Shown piece after piece: positions 1 through 8,505 of a stretch of 64,000 nucleotides of DNA (position 1 is its first letter; the number at the start of each line of letters is the position of its first letter). A model generated the notes under the pieces. The model saw only the letters and a program-made list of their open reading frames with translations, was not told the origin of the DNA and made no database searches. The DNA comes from Bifidobacterium sp. WK012_4_13 (GTDB lineage: Bacteria > Actinomycetota > Actinomycetes > Actinomycetales > Bifidobacteriaceae). The stretch spans positions 2,232,001-2,296,000 of the forward strand of contig NZ_CP129683.1 of the NCBI RefSeq assembly GCF_041080835.1, read 5' to 3'. A program made the translations under genes and the position numbers.

Positions 1-222
1 TGTGAGACTGGATGCTTGTTAAGTGATCTCAAATCTGACTCAGTGGTTTACAGGTGGTCTGATAATCGCGAATTGGCTGAGTGAGTTTCGTGAGGATTGA
101 AGGTAGTTGTGTTTCTCAAGGAAGTCCCCATCAATTTCAATGCCTATCATGATATACGGGGCAGAACATTATTTACTAATCTAGCAGAGCAGATGTTTCT
201 GCCAAATTGACCAGATTCTATC

Positions 223-250
223 GTTCTGACGTATATAAATTTGTCAGAAC
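223..250. promoter_or_regulatory. Inverted repeat, possible operator in a gene-free left edge
   Basis: The first 352 bases hold no credible reading frame and are AT-rich. Within them GTTCTGAC (223-230) and GTCAGAAC (243-250) form a perfect 8-bp inverted repeat around an AT-rich 12-base centre containing TATAAA. Related TTCTG/CAGAA words recur nearby (around 195-202 and 280-300). This looks like a regulator site for a gene outside the window or for a promoter directed out of the window. The function is inferred only from symmetry. Confidence 0.3.
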
Positions 251-352
251 AGACCTAATTCGGTTAGCTGCATCTGACGAATAATGTTCAGAATTTCTGC
301 GTATCAGTGATGAATCATCTGTGAGATCAATGTTCAATCCTCTGGGGATTAA

Positions 353-1282
353 TCATAAATTCGTACTGGTGAGTTCCGTAAACGCAGAGCCTTTACGACA
401 ATAAATTCTGATGCTCAATTCTGAACACAACTCAACGAGATCCTGTTCTGGTGATGCAGGAAGAAGGAGCGCAGCTTTCACATGCGTATGCTCGCGGTTC
501 GTTGCCTGTTTACAGTGATTCACGTTATTCACGTAATCAAGAACCTGACCAATCGCAGTTCTCACATAGCCGCGTGTCTCAGAAGCCTTTGCTTCAATGA
601 TCTCTGCGTCTGTTGAATTGAAAATATCCGGTTTAATATCAACATTTGATACGCGAATGGTTAAGTCCTCGAGTTCTTTATGCTGTTGTATAAGCCATGC
701 TCCGAAATCTTTCTCGAGCACATGTTCCACCTGTTGTGCCTGTCGAGTTTCATAATGTTTCTCAGGAATATTTGCAAGATCCGTGGTCTTCGGAGTCCAA
801 GGTTGAGCATGCAGAGTTGTTCGAGTTGGCTCCGCTGTGGTATTCAATATTCGTACATCCGCGCCTTGAGAAACTAAACAGAATGTATACAGATTTGGGT
901 TTGTTGCAGTTTGGATGAATGGTTTGTCTGCCAATCCAAATGCCCCGACATATTGATAGCCCTGAGAATTATGAACGAACAAGCGAAGAATGCCGCCATT
1001 GTTAGCAGTCTCCAATACTGCTTTGTTGGCTCCTTTGGTGAGGACTTGATCGCCATTTGATCCTTGAGCCGCATACAGGTACGTTCCGTCCTCTTGCATG
1101 CCCTCCCGATCTGAATAGCCATATGTTTCTGCAGAAGTAGGATTTGAGAACAATAACACATCATTCTCGCCCTTTGGCCGAATAATTCCGCTTTGAAAAT
1201 TGCCACTGCCGATGATGACCCGAATATCTCGTTTGTGCTTAAAAACAGTGCCTTCAGTAATTGCCCATTTTGTTGTCCCCAT
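353..1282 (-). CDS. Putative modification-dependent restriction endonuclease (SRA-like + PD-(D/E)XK)
   Basis: 309 residues, starting at the ATG at 1282. The N-terminal two thirds resemble the SRA/YDG-like base-reading domain of ScoMcrA-type enzymes: a Y-S-D-R-E-G segment, then GSNGDQVLTKGANKAV, then a VGAFGLA strand (about residues 45-125). The C-terminal third carries a PD-(D/E)XK-like core, with Asp in KPDIF (about residue 218) and Glu-x-Lys in AEIIEAKA (about residue 230). The protein would bind modified or specific DNA and cut it. It heads an AT-rich cluster with two GIY-YIG genes. No methyltransferase is visible in the window, which fits a modification-dependent rather than a classical R-M enzyme. 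A plain NucS- or DUF4357-like nuclease is an alternative. Family assignment is by motif only. Confidence 0.6.
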   Translation of the reverse strand: MGTTKWAITEGTVFKHKRDIRVIIGSGNFQSGIIRPKGENDVLLFSNPTSAETYGYSDREGMQEDGTYLYAAQGSNGDQVLTKGANKAVLETANNGGILRLFVHNSQGYQYVGAFGLADKPFIQTATNPNLYTFCLVSQGADVRILNTTAEPTRTTLHAQPWTPKTTDLANIPEKHYETRQAQQVEHVLEKDFGAWLIQQHKELEDLTIRVSNVDIKPDIFNSTDAEIIEAKASETRGYVRTAIGQVLDYVNNVNHCKQATNREHTHVKAALLLPASPEQDLVELCSELSIRIYCRKGSAFTELTSTNL

Positions 1283-1712
1283 GCTGCTATTCTATGACGC
1301 TTTATTTGCATCAATATTGGGCAATTTGCGCGTCTTCAGATGTTCGATAAAACGTATCTAGGTCAGGGGAAGAATTATTGTTGTTGATTTGAGGTACGTG
1401 ATTCCGCACTAGACGTGATTTAGGAAGAATTTCTGGCAGATATTCGACAGAATTAGTTGTTCTAAGAGCAAAGTGCTGACCGGGGTAATTCGGACCTTGA
1501 GTATGGCGACACAGCCTATATGACAAGCATCTCACGAAGCTGCTCATCCGCGCCCGTGCCGATTCTGTCGCTTATTTCGCAATTACGCGTGGTGCAAATG
1601 CAAAATCGTAGACAAATAATTGCACGTTCGATAAGTGTTGATGCAAAACAGAGTGCCGTTAGGTGTATTTTGTAATCAATGACGTGATAGTTCTCCAGGG
1701 GGATGGCGGGAC
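1283..1712. other. Gene-poor spacer between divergent island genes
   Basis: This 430-base AT-rich stretch separates the leftward nuclease and the rightward helicase genes. A leftward open frame of 78 codons (1311-1547) ends just upstream of the nuclease start. It matches no family I know and has no convincing ribosome-binding site. It could be the tail of a lost gene. The stretch must also contain the two divergent promoters, but none stands out. Confidence 0.35.
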
Positions 1713-3541
1713 ATGTCGAATTTTGACATTCTAAAATTTGATGTAGAAAAAGATGGCACAATCAATGTCATCGGCGATGCTCAGAAAGCTCATATGTTCA
1801 TGTCGTCATATATGTCTGGCGAGCACTTCGAATCTCGTGATGTGATTTATTGGTATTGGTCGCCTACTGTGTCGTATATCGGGCAAACGAACGATCTCAA
1901 ACGTAGAAACGAACAGCATTTCAAAGCAAGGCCAGCGCTATTTTCGAGGTTTTCGACACTATTCGCAATTTATGGATCTGCAGTCACTGATGAAACCATG
2001 AATGCGCTCGAAGCTCAGCTCATACGGTTATATCGTCAAGACTGCAAAAAAAGGCCCTCGAGCGTCAAAGTGGAAGTTTCCAACAAGACTTTAGGCAACC
2101 TAAGTTCGAGCACAGCGAAGGTGCAACGCGATCTTATTCCCAAGATATGGGCAGCAATGCAGAACTTCGGCAGCAAAGAGAACGACGTTCATAAATATGT
2201 GTATGACGATGTACAGTCTGTTCTGAACAGTCTTCTTTATAAATACTCGGTTTTCAACAAGTTGTCTGCAGAACAGGAGAATATTGTCGACACTATTGTC
2301 ACGAACCCTGACAAGAACTTTGTAATTCAAGGACTTGCAGGCACCGGCAAGACAGCATTGCTGACAAATCTTGCTGTGAAGATTGCAGACACAATGAATA
2401 GTGGTTCGAAATCGCTTGCATCTGAAATACCTATGGGTCAGAAAGTTGCGGTAGTGGTTAAGGGAAACTGGATTGGCAACGCCAGAGATATCTTTTCAAA
2501 TTATGGCAATCCGGCTATAAGCAAGCCCAAGCGCCCTGACACACTTTGGGTTGAGCAAAAAGCGAGTGATGACAAATACGGAGTGGTAATCGTTGATGAG
2601 GCTCAACGGTTGGTTCGTGACTATCCCAGCGATCATATGTTCAAATCCTGGATGAGGGATTCGACATGCCCATATGATAACGAACTCGATATTGTTAGTA
2701 ATAGTGCGAGGCAAACCGTTCTGTTGTATGACTGCTTCCAGAGCATTCGGCCCGACGATATCCCAAAAGATCGTTTCGATAGTCTTACCAAGGGATTCGA
2801 GCGGCTGTACCTTACCGAGCAGTTCCGTGTAAACCCAGCAGATGCGAATCATAAATATTCCGGGAATGACTTTACCAATGGATAATCCATGCATTGGAAC
2901 TCGATCGTGGAGAAGAGCAACGGTTCACATTTGATACTGGGCTTTTCAATCCTTATGAAGAGCAAGATGCATATCCGTACTTTGGATTCGTGGATTCCAT
3001 CAAGAATCTATTCGATTACACCGATTGCATGCGCAACCTTCATCCACACGCGGTGAACAGAGTAATTGCAGGCTATGTCCGCAAATGGGCAAGCTCGAAA
3101 GACCCTCACGCCTATGATTGGCAAGAACAGAACGGGGATGTGCTAGATCAGTGGAAGTGGAACGATCACGCAGAAAACTGGGTTCGTCCACACGCGAGTT
3201 CATGGGAGAAAGAAAAGAAACTCGTTTCGCAGCATGATGAGGAAATCGGTTCCATCCATGCAATACAGGGTGAAGACTTCAACTATGTGGGTGCCATAAT
3301 TGGCCGGGATCTGGAAGTCGGCCCGGATGGGCATCTTCGTGGCAATAAAGACAATTACATGGACCGCAAGGGGACGCCATCAAAGCAAGAGTTCAACGAA
3401 GCAGAGTTCACGGAATATATCAAGCATATTTATTTCACGATTCTTATGCGCGGCATTGACGGCGTCCGCGTCTACTTCGAAGACCCGAAGGTCGAGGAAT
3501 TCTTTAGGGTGAGGCTGGGGTGCAGGGCGAGAAATTCCTGA
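1713..3541 (+). pseudogene. GIY-YIG nuclease / DUF2075 helicase-like gene, frameshifted
   Basis: Starts at ATG 1713 behind GGCGGGA. Residues about 45-115 look like a GIY-YIG nuclease core (VSYIGQTNDLKRRNEQH, then a Glu at ALEAQLIRLY). From about residue 200 follows a superfamily-1-like P-loop domain of the DUF2075 (Schlafen-AAA) type, with Walker A GLAGTGKT and Walker B VVIVDEAQR. The frame closes at 2883-2885 (TAA). The rest of the domain (QFR motif, then SIHAIQGEDFNYVG and a late Arg-Gly-x-D motif) continues in the -1 frame from about 2876 to the TGA at 3539-3541. Switching at 2874-2878 gives an unbroken F-T-Q-W-I-I-H reading. No canonical slippery heptamer is present, so a frameshift mutation or a sequencing error is more likely than programmed shifting. 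An intact protein would have about 609 residues. Confidence 0.7.
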
Positions 3542-3568
3542 ACAATAAGGCAGTTTGCTTGATGAATC

Positions 3569-4477
3569 TTAATTGTTGTAGCCATGAGGATGCAGATCAG
3601 TTTCCCGGTGCAACGAAGACAAGGTCTTCATCCACCAATGTTCTCTATTGATAATGTCCTGGCTCTTTGCATGCATGTCAAATATTTCGAGAATCGAGTA
3701 CTCGAAGTATTGCTCAATGTGAAAAGAGGCATTTGGAATAGCTTGCAGCAGTTTATTTCCACCGGTGTGGTCTCCACCCGCATACTCTTCCCAACGGGAT
3801 AATATGCCGATATGTTCTCCCTGCTGACTATAGGCGGATCCAACATAATGCCAGCCGTTTGACGTGTCTGTTTGCAAATACACACCTTGAACGTTGTCTA
3901 AAGCTGTGCGCCACTGACTGTTGTTGACGGCTGAAACCAGTTCAGCATGGTTGATTCGTACATTTGCATAGCCTGGGAAGGGCCGCGCAGTGAGAGGCGA
4001 AGCTTCGACGCTTTCAACCGTCATTGATTCCATAAAGCTCTTTGCATTCTCGACTTTATTGAGTCGAAAATCCATTCCCGTATAACCTGGTTTTCGAGGG
4101 TAGTTTACAACTAAGCGTCCAATAAAAGCATGATAGTCCGATATCTCTTGGCCGTGCCAGTCATAAATTGTGAATCCTGATCCCTTCTCTATGACGCTGC
4201 CAACATGATATGCTCCAGCAAAAACATACGATGAGCTGAACTTATCGATTTGCAAGAATTGAAGTACAATTTCGCCATGAATCCGGTGTGTCCTCCTGTC
4301 GCCCGGCCAACGATACCCGAACATGTGATTATTGAGCTCGTCTCTGGTTTCCCCATTGGAATTGAAGAAAACAGTCGTTGGATTGTAGCCGGGTAGAACC
4401 CTGCTCAAACGAACTGCATATTTGTCAATGTTCTGTTCGTTGATTCCAAGCAAAGGCAGGGCTTGAATCGTTTCCAT
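3569..4477 (-). CDS. GIY-YIG nuclease family protein
   Basis: 302 residues; ATG 4477 lies behind AGAAGGA. The C-terminal 130 residues match the GIY-YIG fold: VQGVYLQTD ... WHYVGSAYSQQGEHIGILSRWEEY, a late conserved Glu in NREHWWMKTL, and a helix between. The N-terminal half (about 160 residues) is unlike the nuclease and probably binds DNA or a partner. Eco29kI-type restriction enzymes and related DNA-repair-like nucleases share this C-terminal core. The gene is convergent with the frameshifted helicase gene (27 bases between stops), and with the other nuclease forms what looks like a defence island. The specificity cannot be read. Confidence 0.6.
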   Translation of the reverse strand: METIQALPLLGINEQNIDKYAVRLSRVLPGYNPTTVFFNSNGETRDELNNHMFGYRWPGDRRTHRIHGEIVLQFLQIDKFSSSYVFAGAYHVGSVIEKGSGFTIYDWHGQEISDYHAFIGRLVVNYPRKPGYTGMDFRLNKVENAKSFMESMTVESVEASPLTARPFPGYANVRINHAELVSAVNNSQWRTALDNVQGVYLQTDTSNGWHYVGSAYSQQGEHIGILSRWEEYAGGDHTGGNKLLQAIPNASFHIEQYFEYSILEIFDMHAKSQDIINREHWWMKTLSSLHRETDLHPHGYNN

Positions 4478-4593
4478 TTTTTCATCCTTCTCATATCAGG
4501 CATTGACCTGATGTCACTGTCCGACTTGGTGTTGGTTACTCAAGTCCTTTCGCTGATTCTGGCGGAAACGTTGAGCAGACTTATCTTTTCATC

Positions 4594-4609
4594 GTCAACG
4601 ATAGTTGAC
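4594..4609. promoter_or_regulatory. Perfect palindrome upstream of GIY-YIG gene
   Basis: GTCAAC-GATA-GTTGAC is a perfect 6-bp inverted repeat about 117 bases upstream of the GIY-YIG start, and TCAT/ATGA flanks extend the symmetry. A TTGAC lies inside it on both strands, so it could overlap a -35 box. A role as operator is inferred. Confidence 0.35.
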
Positions 4610-4723
4610 AATGATGTGAGAGGAACGCAGAGATCGTGGCTATAACTGATGTGGGCTCTGTTCTGAAGTTGGCCTCGTCTAAATATTTGTCATCAGCGGC
4701 GACCCAACAAGCAGCAGATTCCC

Positions 4724-5914
4724 CTACGCCGTTGCAGCGATCCCCACGGTCACAAGCAGGGAGAGCGCTGCTCCGGTGATTGCGAACGCCATCGTGATGC
4801 AGACCGCGCCTATCAGCGCTGCGAGGACGATTATGGGGATGACCATGCCGACATACCCCATCATGAAGAAGCCAGCCTGTGATGCGGCGGCGGTTTCGCG
4901 GTGCGAGTGTGCGGTCACGATGCGAGAGCCTTCAGCCAAGACTAGTCCTGACCCCAAGCCGAGCAGCAGACTGCCGACGATGAATACGGCAAGAATGTGC
5001 CCAGAAAGCGCAACGTACACCAGAGCAAACCCGGCGACGAAGAGCGCGATGCCGGTGATTCGTCTGTATGAAAGTTGCAGGCGCATGAGGATGAGCTGTC
5101 CTATGGCGCTGCATGCCATCACCGAACAATACAGTATGGGACCAGCGAGCGCGCAATGCATGGAGAAAGTGTCGTGCAGAATTCCGGGGCCCAATGATGC
5201 ATATACCGAGAATGCGGCGAATGATGCCAGCCCGCAAAGTCCGGCACCGAGATATGCCCGCAGATTCCCGCCAGGTACCTTAGGCAACCTCACGCGGAAG
5301 CTGAGCCGGTTCCCATCCCTGATTCCAAGCCGCGAGCAGGGTATCAGCGTTACGCAGAGCAGCACTGCGAATGCAAGGAACGGGGCGACGAATGGCTTGC
5401 CGACAATGGAAACCACGGTGGCTGAGAGGAGACTTCCAAAACCCAGGCCACCCAGGTTGGCGACCGTGGAGATCGAAGCCGTCAGCGCTGGATGCTTTTC
5501 TCCGTCATGCGACAGCGCTTCGCCGATTGCCGGTGGCGCCGAAGATACCGTGAGTGCCACGGCGCACCCTTGCAAGACTCGAGCCAGCAGGAGGGGCGTG
5601 AACCCTGGGATGAGCAGTGTTGCCGTTGCGAGGAGGTCGATGACGATGGCAATGCTCATCACACGGAATCTTCCCCATGCATCGGAGAGTCCACCAAGCA
5701 GCGGCAGCGCTATGAACACCCCCACTGTCATGGCCCCGAACGCCACGCTGACCCCTGTGGGTCCGAAGCCATATCGCTGTTCATAGTATTGCCATAATGG
5801 CGTGGTAACGGTTACGGATGCCATGATGACTGCGAAGCACCACGCGGCAATCCACGCCTTTCCGGATTCCTTCGAGTCATCTTGTTGCTTCATGACCTGC
5901 ATCCTTCTGCTCAA
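4724..5914 (-). CDS. MFS family drug efflux transporter
   Basis: 396 residues if the first start at 5914 is used; MKQQ at 5893 is an equally good start. About 12 hydrophobic segments are visible. The conserved loop-2/3 motif appears as GGLSDAWGRFRVM (about residues 75-87), as in DHA1-type proton-driven exporters. The gene overlaps the 3' end of the upstream MerR reading frame by tens of bases, so the two form one operon read from the MerR-type promoter at 6396-6426. MerR family regulators often control drug or aldehyde efflux, but no substrate can be named. Since the MerR gene is interrupted, expression of this transporter may have lost its inducer control. Confidence 0.85.
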   Translation of the reverse strand: MSRRMQVMKQQDDSKESGKAWIAAWCFAVIMASVTVTTPLWQYYEQRYGFGPTGVSVAFGAMTVGVFIALPLLGGLSDAWGRFRVMSIAIVIDLLATATLLIPGFTPLLLARVLQGCAVALTVSSAPPAIGEALSHDGEKHPALTASISTVANLGGLGFGSLLSATVVSIVGKPFVAPFLAFAVLLCVTLIPCSRLGIRDGNRLSFRVRLPKVPGGNLRAYLGAGLCGLASFAAFSVYASLGPGILHDTFSMHCALAGPILYCSVMACSAIGQLILMRLQLSYRRITGIALFVAGFALVYVALSGHILAVFIVGSLLLGLGSGLVLAEGSRIVTAHSHRETAAASQAGFFMMGYVGMVIPIIVLAALIGAVCITMAFAITGAALSLLVTVGIAATA

Positions 5915-6389
5915 TGAGGTGACGATAATAGAGGATTTTGCCGTCCACCAAATTCATGCTTTCGGCCAGCTCCTGCTGCATGCCAAGAAGCCTGTCACGA
6001 TGATCGAGAAGCATGTTCAGGCGCGCATCAGCCGTGTCTGGTCCCTGAGCCCGCAACCGGACGTAATGCACAATCTGAGACACGGGCATGCCGGTTGCGC
6101 GCAGGCGACGCGCGAATCCGATCCGTTCCACATCCAAGTCGCTCTAGACCCTATGTCCGCTGGAATCGCGCGCTATGTGATCTATCAAGCCGATTTTCTC
6201 GTAGTAGCGAAGCGTGTCAATGCTCAGATTGGTAAGCTCTCGCACCTCGCCGATGGACTTGTCGGGCACCACCTGCGCAGTAGGCACGTCAAGAAGCTTC
6301 GCTTTGGCTTCCAACTCGCTCTCGCTTGGTACGCGCTCGCTTGGTGCGCTCCGGCTGAGTGCGCTCATGTGTTTCGTTTTCTTCATCAC
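5877..6389 (-). pseudogene. MerR family regulator interrupted by an in-frame amber codon
   Basis: The reading frame runs from about 6389 (or ATG 6368) to 5877 and is broken only by TAG at 6144-6146. Before it lies the winged-helix DNA-binding half (LTNLSIDTLRYYEKIGLI ... SSGHRV). After it, in the same frame, comes SDLDVERIGF and then a normal MerR helix and coiled-coil dimer segment (RLRATGMPVSQI ... ALAE). In intact homologues this position is usually Tyr (RVYS), so a single TAT/TAC-to-TAG change explains the break. Unless suppressed, translation yields an 82-residue fragment or restarts at GTG/ATG 6137. The downstream MFS gene is intact. A sequencing error is possible but would need a specific substitution. 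Confidence 0.8.
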
Positions 6390-6395
6390 ACGTCG

Positions 6396-6426
6396 AGGAT
6401 ACGACCTGGAGTGCGCTCAAGGTAAA
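6396..6426 (-). promoter_or_regulatory. MerR-type promoter with 19-bp spacer and palindromic operator
   Basis: On the minus strand TTTACC (6421-6426) and TATCCT (6396-6401) are separated by 19 bases, the long spacing that is the hallmark of MerR-activated promoters. The spacer holds a dyad, ACCTTGAG-CGCA-CTCCAGGT (6404-6423), with one mismatch per arm pair. Transcription would begin at about 6389, directly at the regulator's start, so the message may be leaderless or begin translation at ATG 6368. Confidence 0.65.
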
Positions 6427-6820
6427 GCTGGAACACGCCCGATCTACCGTTTGCGGAGAGTCCATGAGATATTGCACAGAGCGGAGCGTCACAGTCATCA
6501 CAGTCATGGTGAAGACCATCTCGGAGTGGGGTATCGTAAGCTTTCATGTCAACGCCGAACACTGCGGGTTCTGGGACAAGGGTTGACGGTTTCGGAGGAC
6601 GATTGTTGGCGTTGCTGTTGGTGTTGCAAGGGGGCATGGCATTAGGATGCCGGCACCGCCGCTCTCACTTTTGAAGCGTCGGGACATCATGCTGACGCTG
6701 ATTTCATTGGCGAGTAGTGCAATCGTTCGGGGATGCACAACAGGTGAGAGTGCCCGCGCATGCGGATTCAACGTGAGATGAAGCACTAGAACACTCGGTT
6801 GCAGGCCGCACGGCAATAAT

Positions 6821-6877
6821 CGTGGGGTGCCTGGCGAAAAAACGGGGTGTTTGCCGAAAAATCACGCCCACCCCACG
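6821..6877. repeat. Stem-loop with 9-bp arms
   Basis: CGTGGGGTG (6821-6829) and CACCCCACG (6869-6877) are perfectly complementary. The loop holds two A-rich GCCGAAAAA-like words. It is followed by a T-rich run (GATTTTTTGG), so on the plus strand it could act as a terminator, although no gene precedes it on that strand. Confidence 0.4.
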
Positions 6878-6907
6878 CTATTCTTGCGATTTTTTGGCCA
6901 GACTCAT

Positions 6908-7009
6908 AAGATTGTGCACTCCACTAAGTATCCACGGAGGAAAACGGCATTCTCCCAACGCCATTTCAACGTTTTGAACCCCCATCTACTTGCAGAAGTG
7001 CACAATCTT
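6908..7009. repeat. Inverted-repeat element 1 of the dispersed AAGTATAA family
   Basis: Perfect 13-bp outer arms AAGATTGTGCACT (6908-6920) and its complement (6997-7009). Just inside them sit AAGTAT on the left and its mirrored counterpart CTACTT on the right. This is the same layout as the elements at 26224, 36125, 40423, 46588 and 51109, but with a different arm sequence. It is the most diverged member. Confidence 0.5.
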
Positions 7010-7507
7010 GTTTGCTCAGCGGTCATTCCTCTTTCAGTCGAAATATCGGAGGTTTCTCCGATATTTCTCCGAAGCCGCAGAACCGTTGCGAATAAAGGCT
7101 TCTCAACGATTTCGCCGCGGCATCGCCCTAAGGTGGCGTATGGTCCGATTCCCGCCGCTGAGACTCTGCCCCACAGCGACAAAGCTTCGGTCAAGACATG
7201 GTTGAATGTCATGCTTCAACACAAGAGCGATAATTCTCCAGACCTGCACGCCTGGATCAAGGTCAATGGTGTGATTGCCAAGCTCGGTGTTCACTTCGCG
7301 TGAGCGGCCACGCTTCGCGCAAGTACGTAGATTGCCAGCAGGGAAGCGGTGATGGCCGAGTGGGGTGGTGCTGTGGAGAACGTGAGCATACTGGTTGCCC
7401 TCGGCGTGCGTCTGGGCGGGCATCGCGAGGTGATAGGCGTGGCGCTTCACAAATTGCTTCATGGATGTAGCGAATACGAATAAGTTGCACCAATAAATCT
7501 ATTTCCC

Positions 7508-8434
7508 CTACCCCTCGTTCTGCCCGACTGCCCGCTTCGCGATCTGCCTGATCGAGGCGATGGTGGACTTGACGCTGGCTCGTGCGTATACGTCCGGCCG
7601 AGACAGCGCATCGATGTGGCGGGCTATGGTGAGATGTTCGATGGGGCGCAGGACCACGCGATCGCGGAATTGTGGCGGGAGTCCGGTATATCTCGGCAGC
7701 AGTCCGACTATGTGGGTCGTCGCGATGATGGCAGCAGCGACGTTGAACTCGTTGACCCGGTGCGCGATGGTGATTGCTCCGCCGGCGGTTGTAGCCATGG
7801 CCTGAAGCAGCAAGGGTTCCAGGGCGAAGCCCTCATGTGCGGCTATCCAGGTCTCGTGGGCGATGTCTTCCAGTTTCACGGTCGGGTGCTGCGCGAGCGG
7901 GTGGTCACGCGACAGAGCAAGGTCGATGGGTTCGGTCAGAATCGGCGATATGTGAACGCGCTGCTTCGGCCAGGGCGCAGAGTCCAGCGGGCGGTGGGCG
8001 ATCACCACGTTATAGTCGGCAACCAGAGGCACGAATTCCTCGACGGCTACGTCCTCGTCACGGCAGTGAACCTGAGGGCCGCCGGGATGCGACAGCGAAT
8101 ACCCGATCAGGGGCGGAAACCACGCCAGTCCCGCGCTGTGAAAGGCCGTGACGGTAACAATCTGATTCATGGCCTGCAGATAGTGGTCGACGGAGTCTCG
8201 CGCAATGGACAGGGATGCAAAGACCGCCTCGGACGCATCCGCGAGCCGTTCGCCTGTGTCCGTCAGCACGAGTACACGGCCCGACTGCCTCGTGAGCGGC
8301 ACATTCACCGTTCTCTGCAATGCCGCCAGCTGCTGGGATACCGCCGAAGGCGACAGATGCCGTGCCTTGGCCACAGCAGTCACCGATCCCCGGTCACGGA
8401 GTTCCCGAAGCGTACGCAGATACTCGACTTCCAT
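7508..8434 (-). CDS. LysR family transcriptional regulator
   Basis: 308 residues from ATG 8434. The N-terminal winged helix-turn-helix is clear (LRTLRELRDRGSVTAVAKA, then LSPSAVSQQLAALQ, about residues 5-45). It is followed by the linker helix and a two-lobed LysR co-inducer domain of normal length. It is divergent from the exporter gene, with 71 bases between the two starts, the classic arrangement for a LysR protein that autoregulates and activates its neighbour. Its inducer is probably the substrate or a related metabolite of that exporter. Confidence 0.88.
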   Translation of the reverse strand: MEVEYLRTLRELRDRGSVTAVAKARHLSPSAVSQQLAALQRTVNVPLTRQSGRVLVLTDTGERLADASEAVFASLSIARDSVDHYLQAMNQIVTVTAFHSAGLAWFPPLIGYSLSHPGGPQVHCRDEDVAVEEFVPLVADYNVVIAHRPLDSAPWPKQRVHISPILTEPIDLALSRDHPLAQHPTVKLEDIAHETWIAAHEGFALEPLLLQAMATTAGGAITIAHRVNEFNVAAAIIATTHIVGLLPRYTGLPPQFRDRVVLRPIEHLTIARHIDALSRPDVYARASVKSTIASIRQIAKRAVGQNEG

Positions 8435-8505
8435 GAAGATTATCTTATAGGTGGTTGAAGATAGTGGCCATTGTTCTTAATGGTCAACCTGGTCATACTC
8501 AAATC
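8435..8505. promoter_or_regulatory. Divergent LysR/EamA control region
   Basis: The intergenic stretch contains GGCCATT-GTTCTT-AATGGTC (about 8466-8485), an imperfect dyad with the T-N11-A character of LysR sites, placed between the two start codons. No clear ribosome-binding site precedes the exporter ATG at 8506. Confidence 0.4.

Larger units (their letters stand above)
6427..7507. other. Kilobase without a credible gene
   Basis: Open frames here are short, overlap on both strands and match no family I recognise. The stretch contains two inverted-repeat elements (6821-6877 and 6908-7009). It may hold remnants of a decayed gene, but no motif supports one. Confidence 0.5.

Noticed and set aside
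2867..2899. Programmed -1 ribosomal frameshift
   Set aside because: No slippery heptamer of the X-XXY-YYZ type and no downstream structure seen; a mutation is simpler.
4776..5786. Long open frame antisense to the MFS transporter
   Set aside because: Composition (Ser/Pro/Arg-rich, no domain) is typical of a shadow frame; the minus-strand product has clear transporter motifs.
7103..7462. 119-codon minus-strand frame in the gene-free kilobase
   Set aside because: No family resemblance; an equally long frame exists on the other strand, so neither can be preferred.
7616..8458. Plus-strand open frame across the LysR gene
   Set aside because: The LysR product on the minus strand has a complete helix-turn-helix and effector domain.
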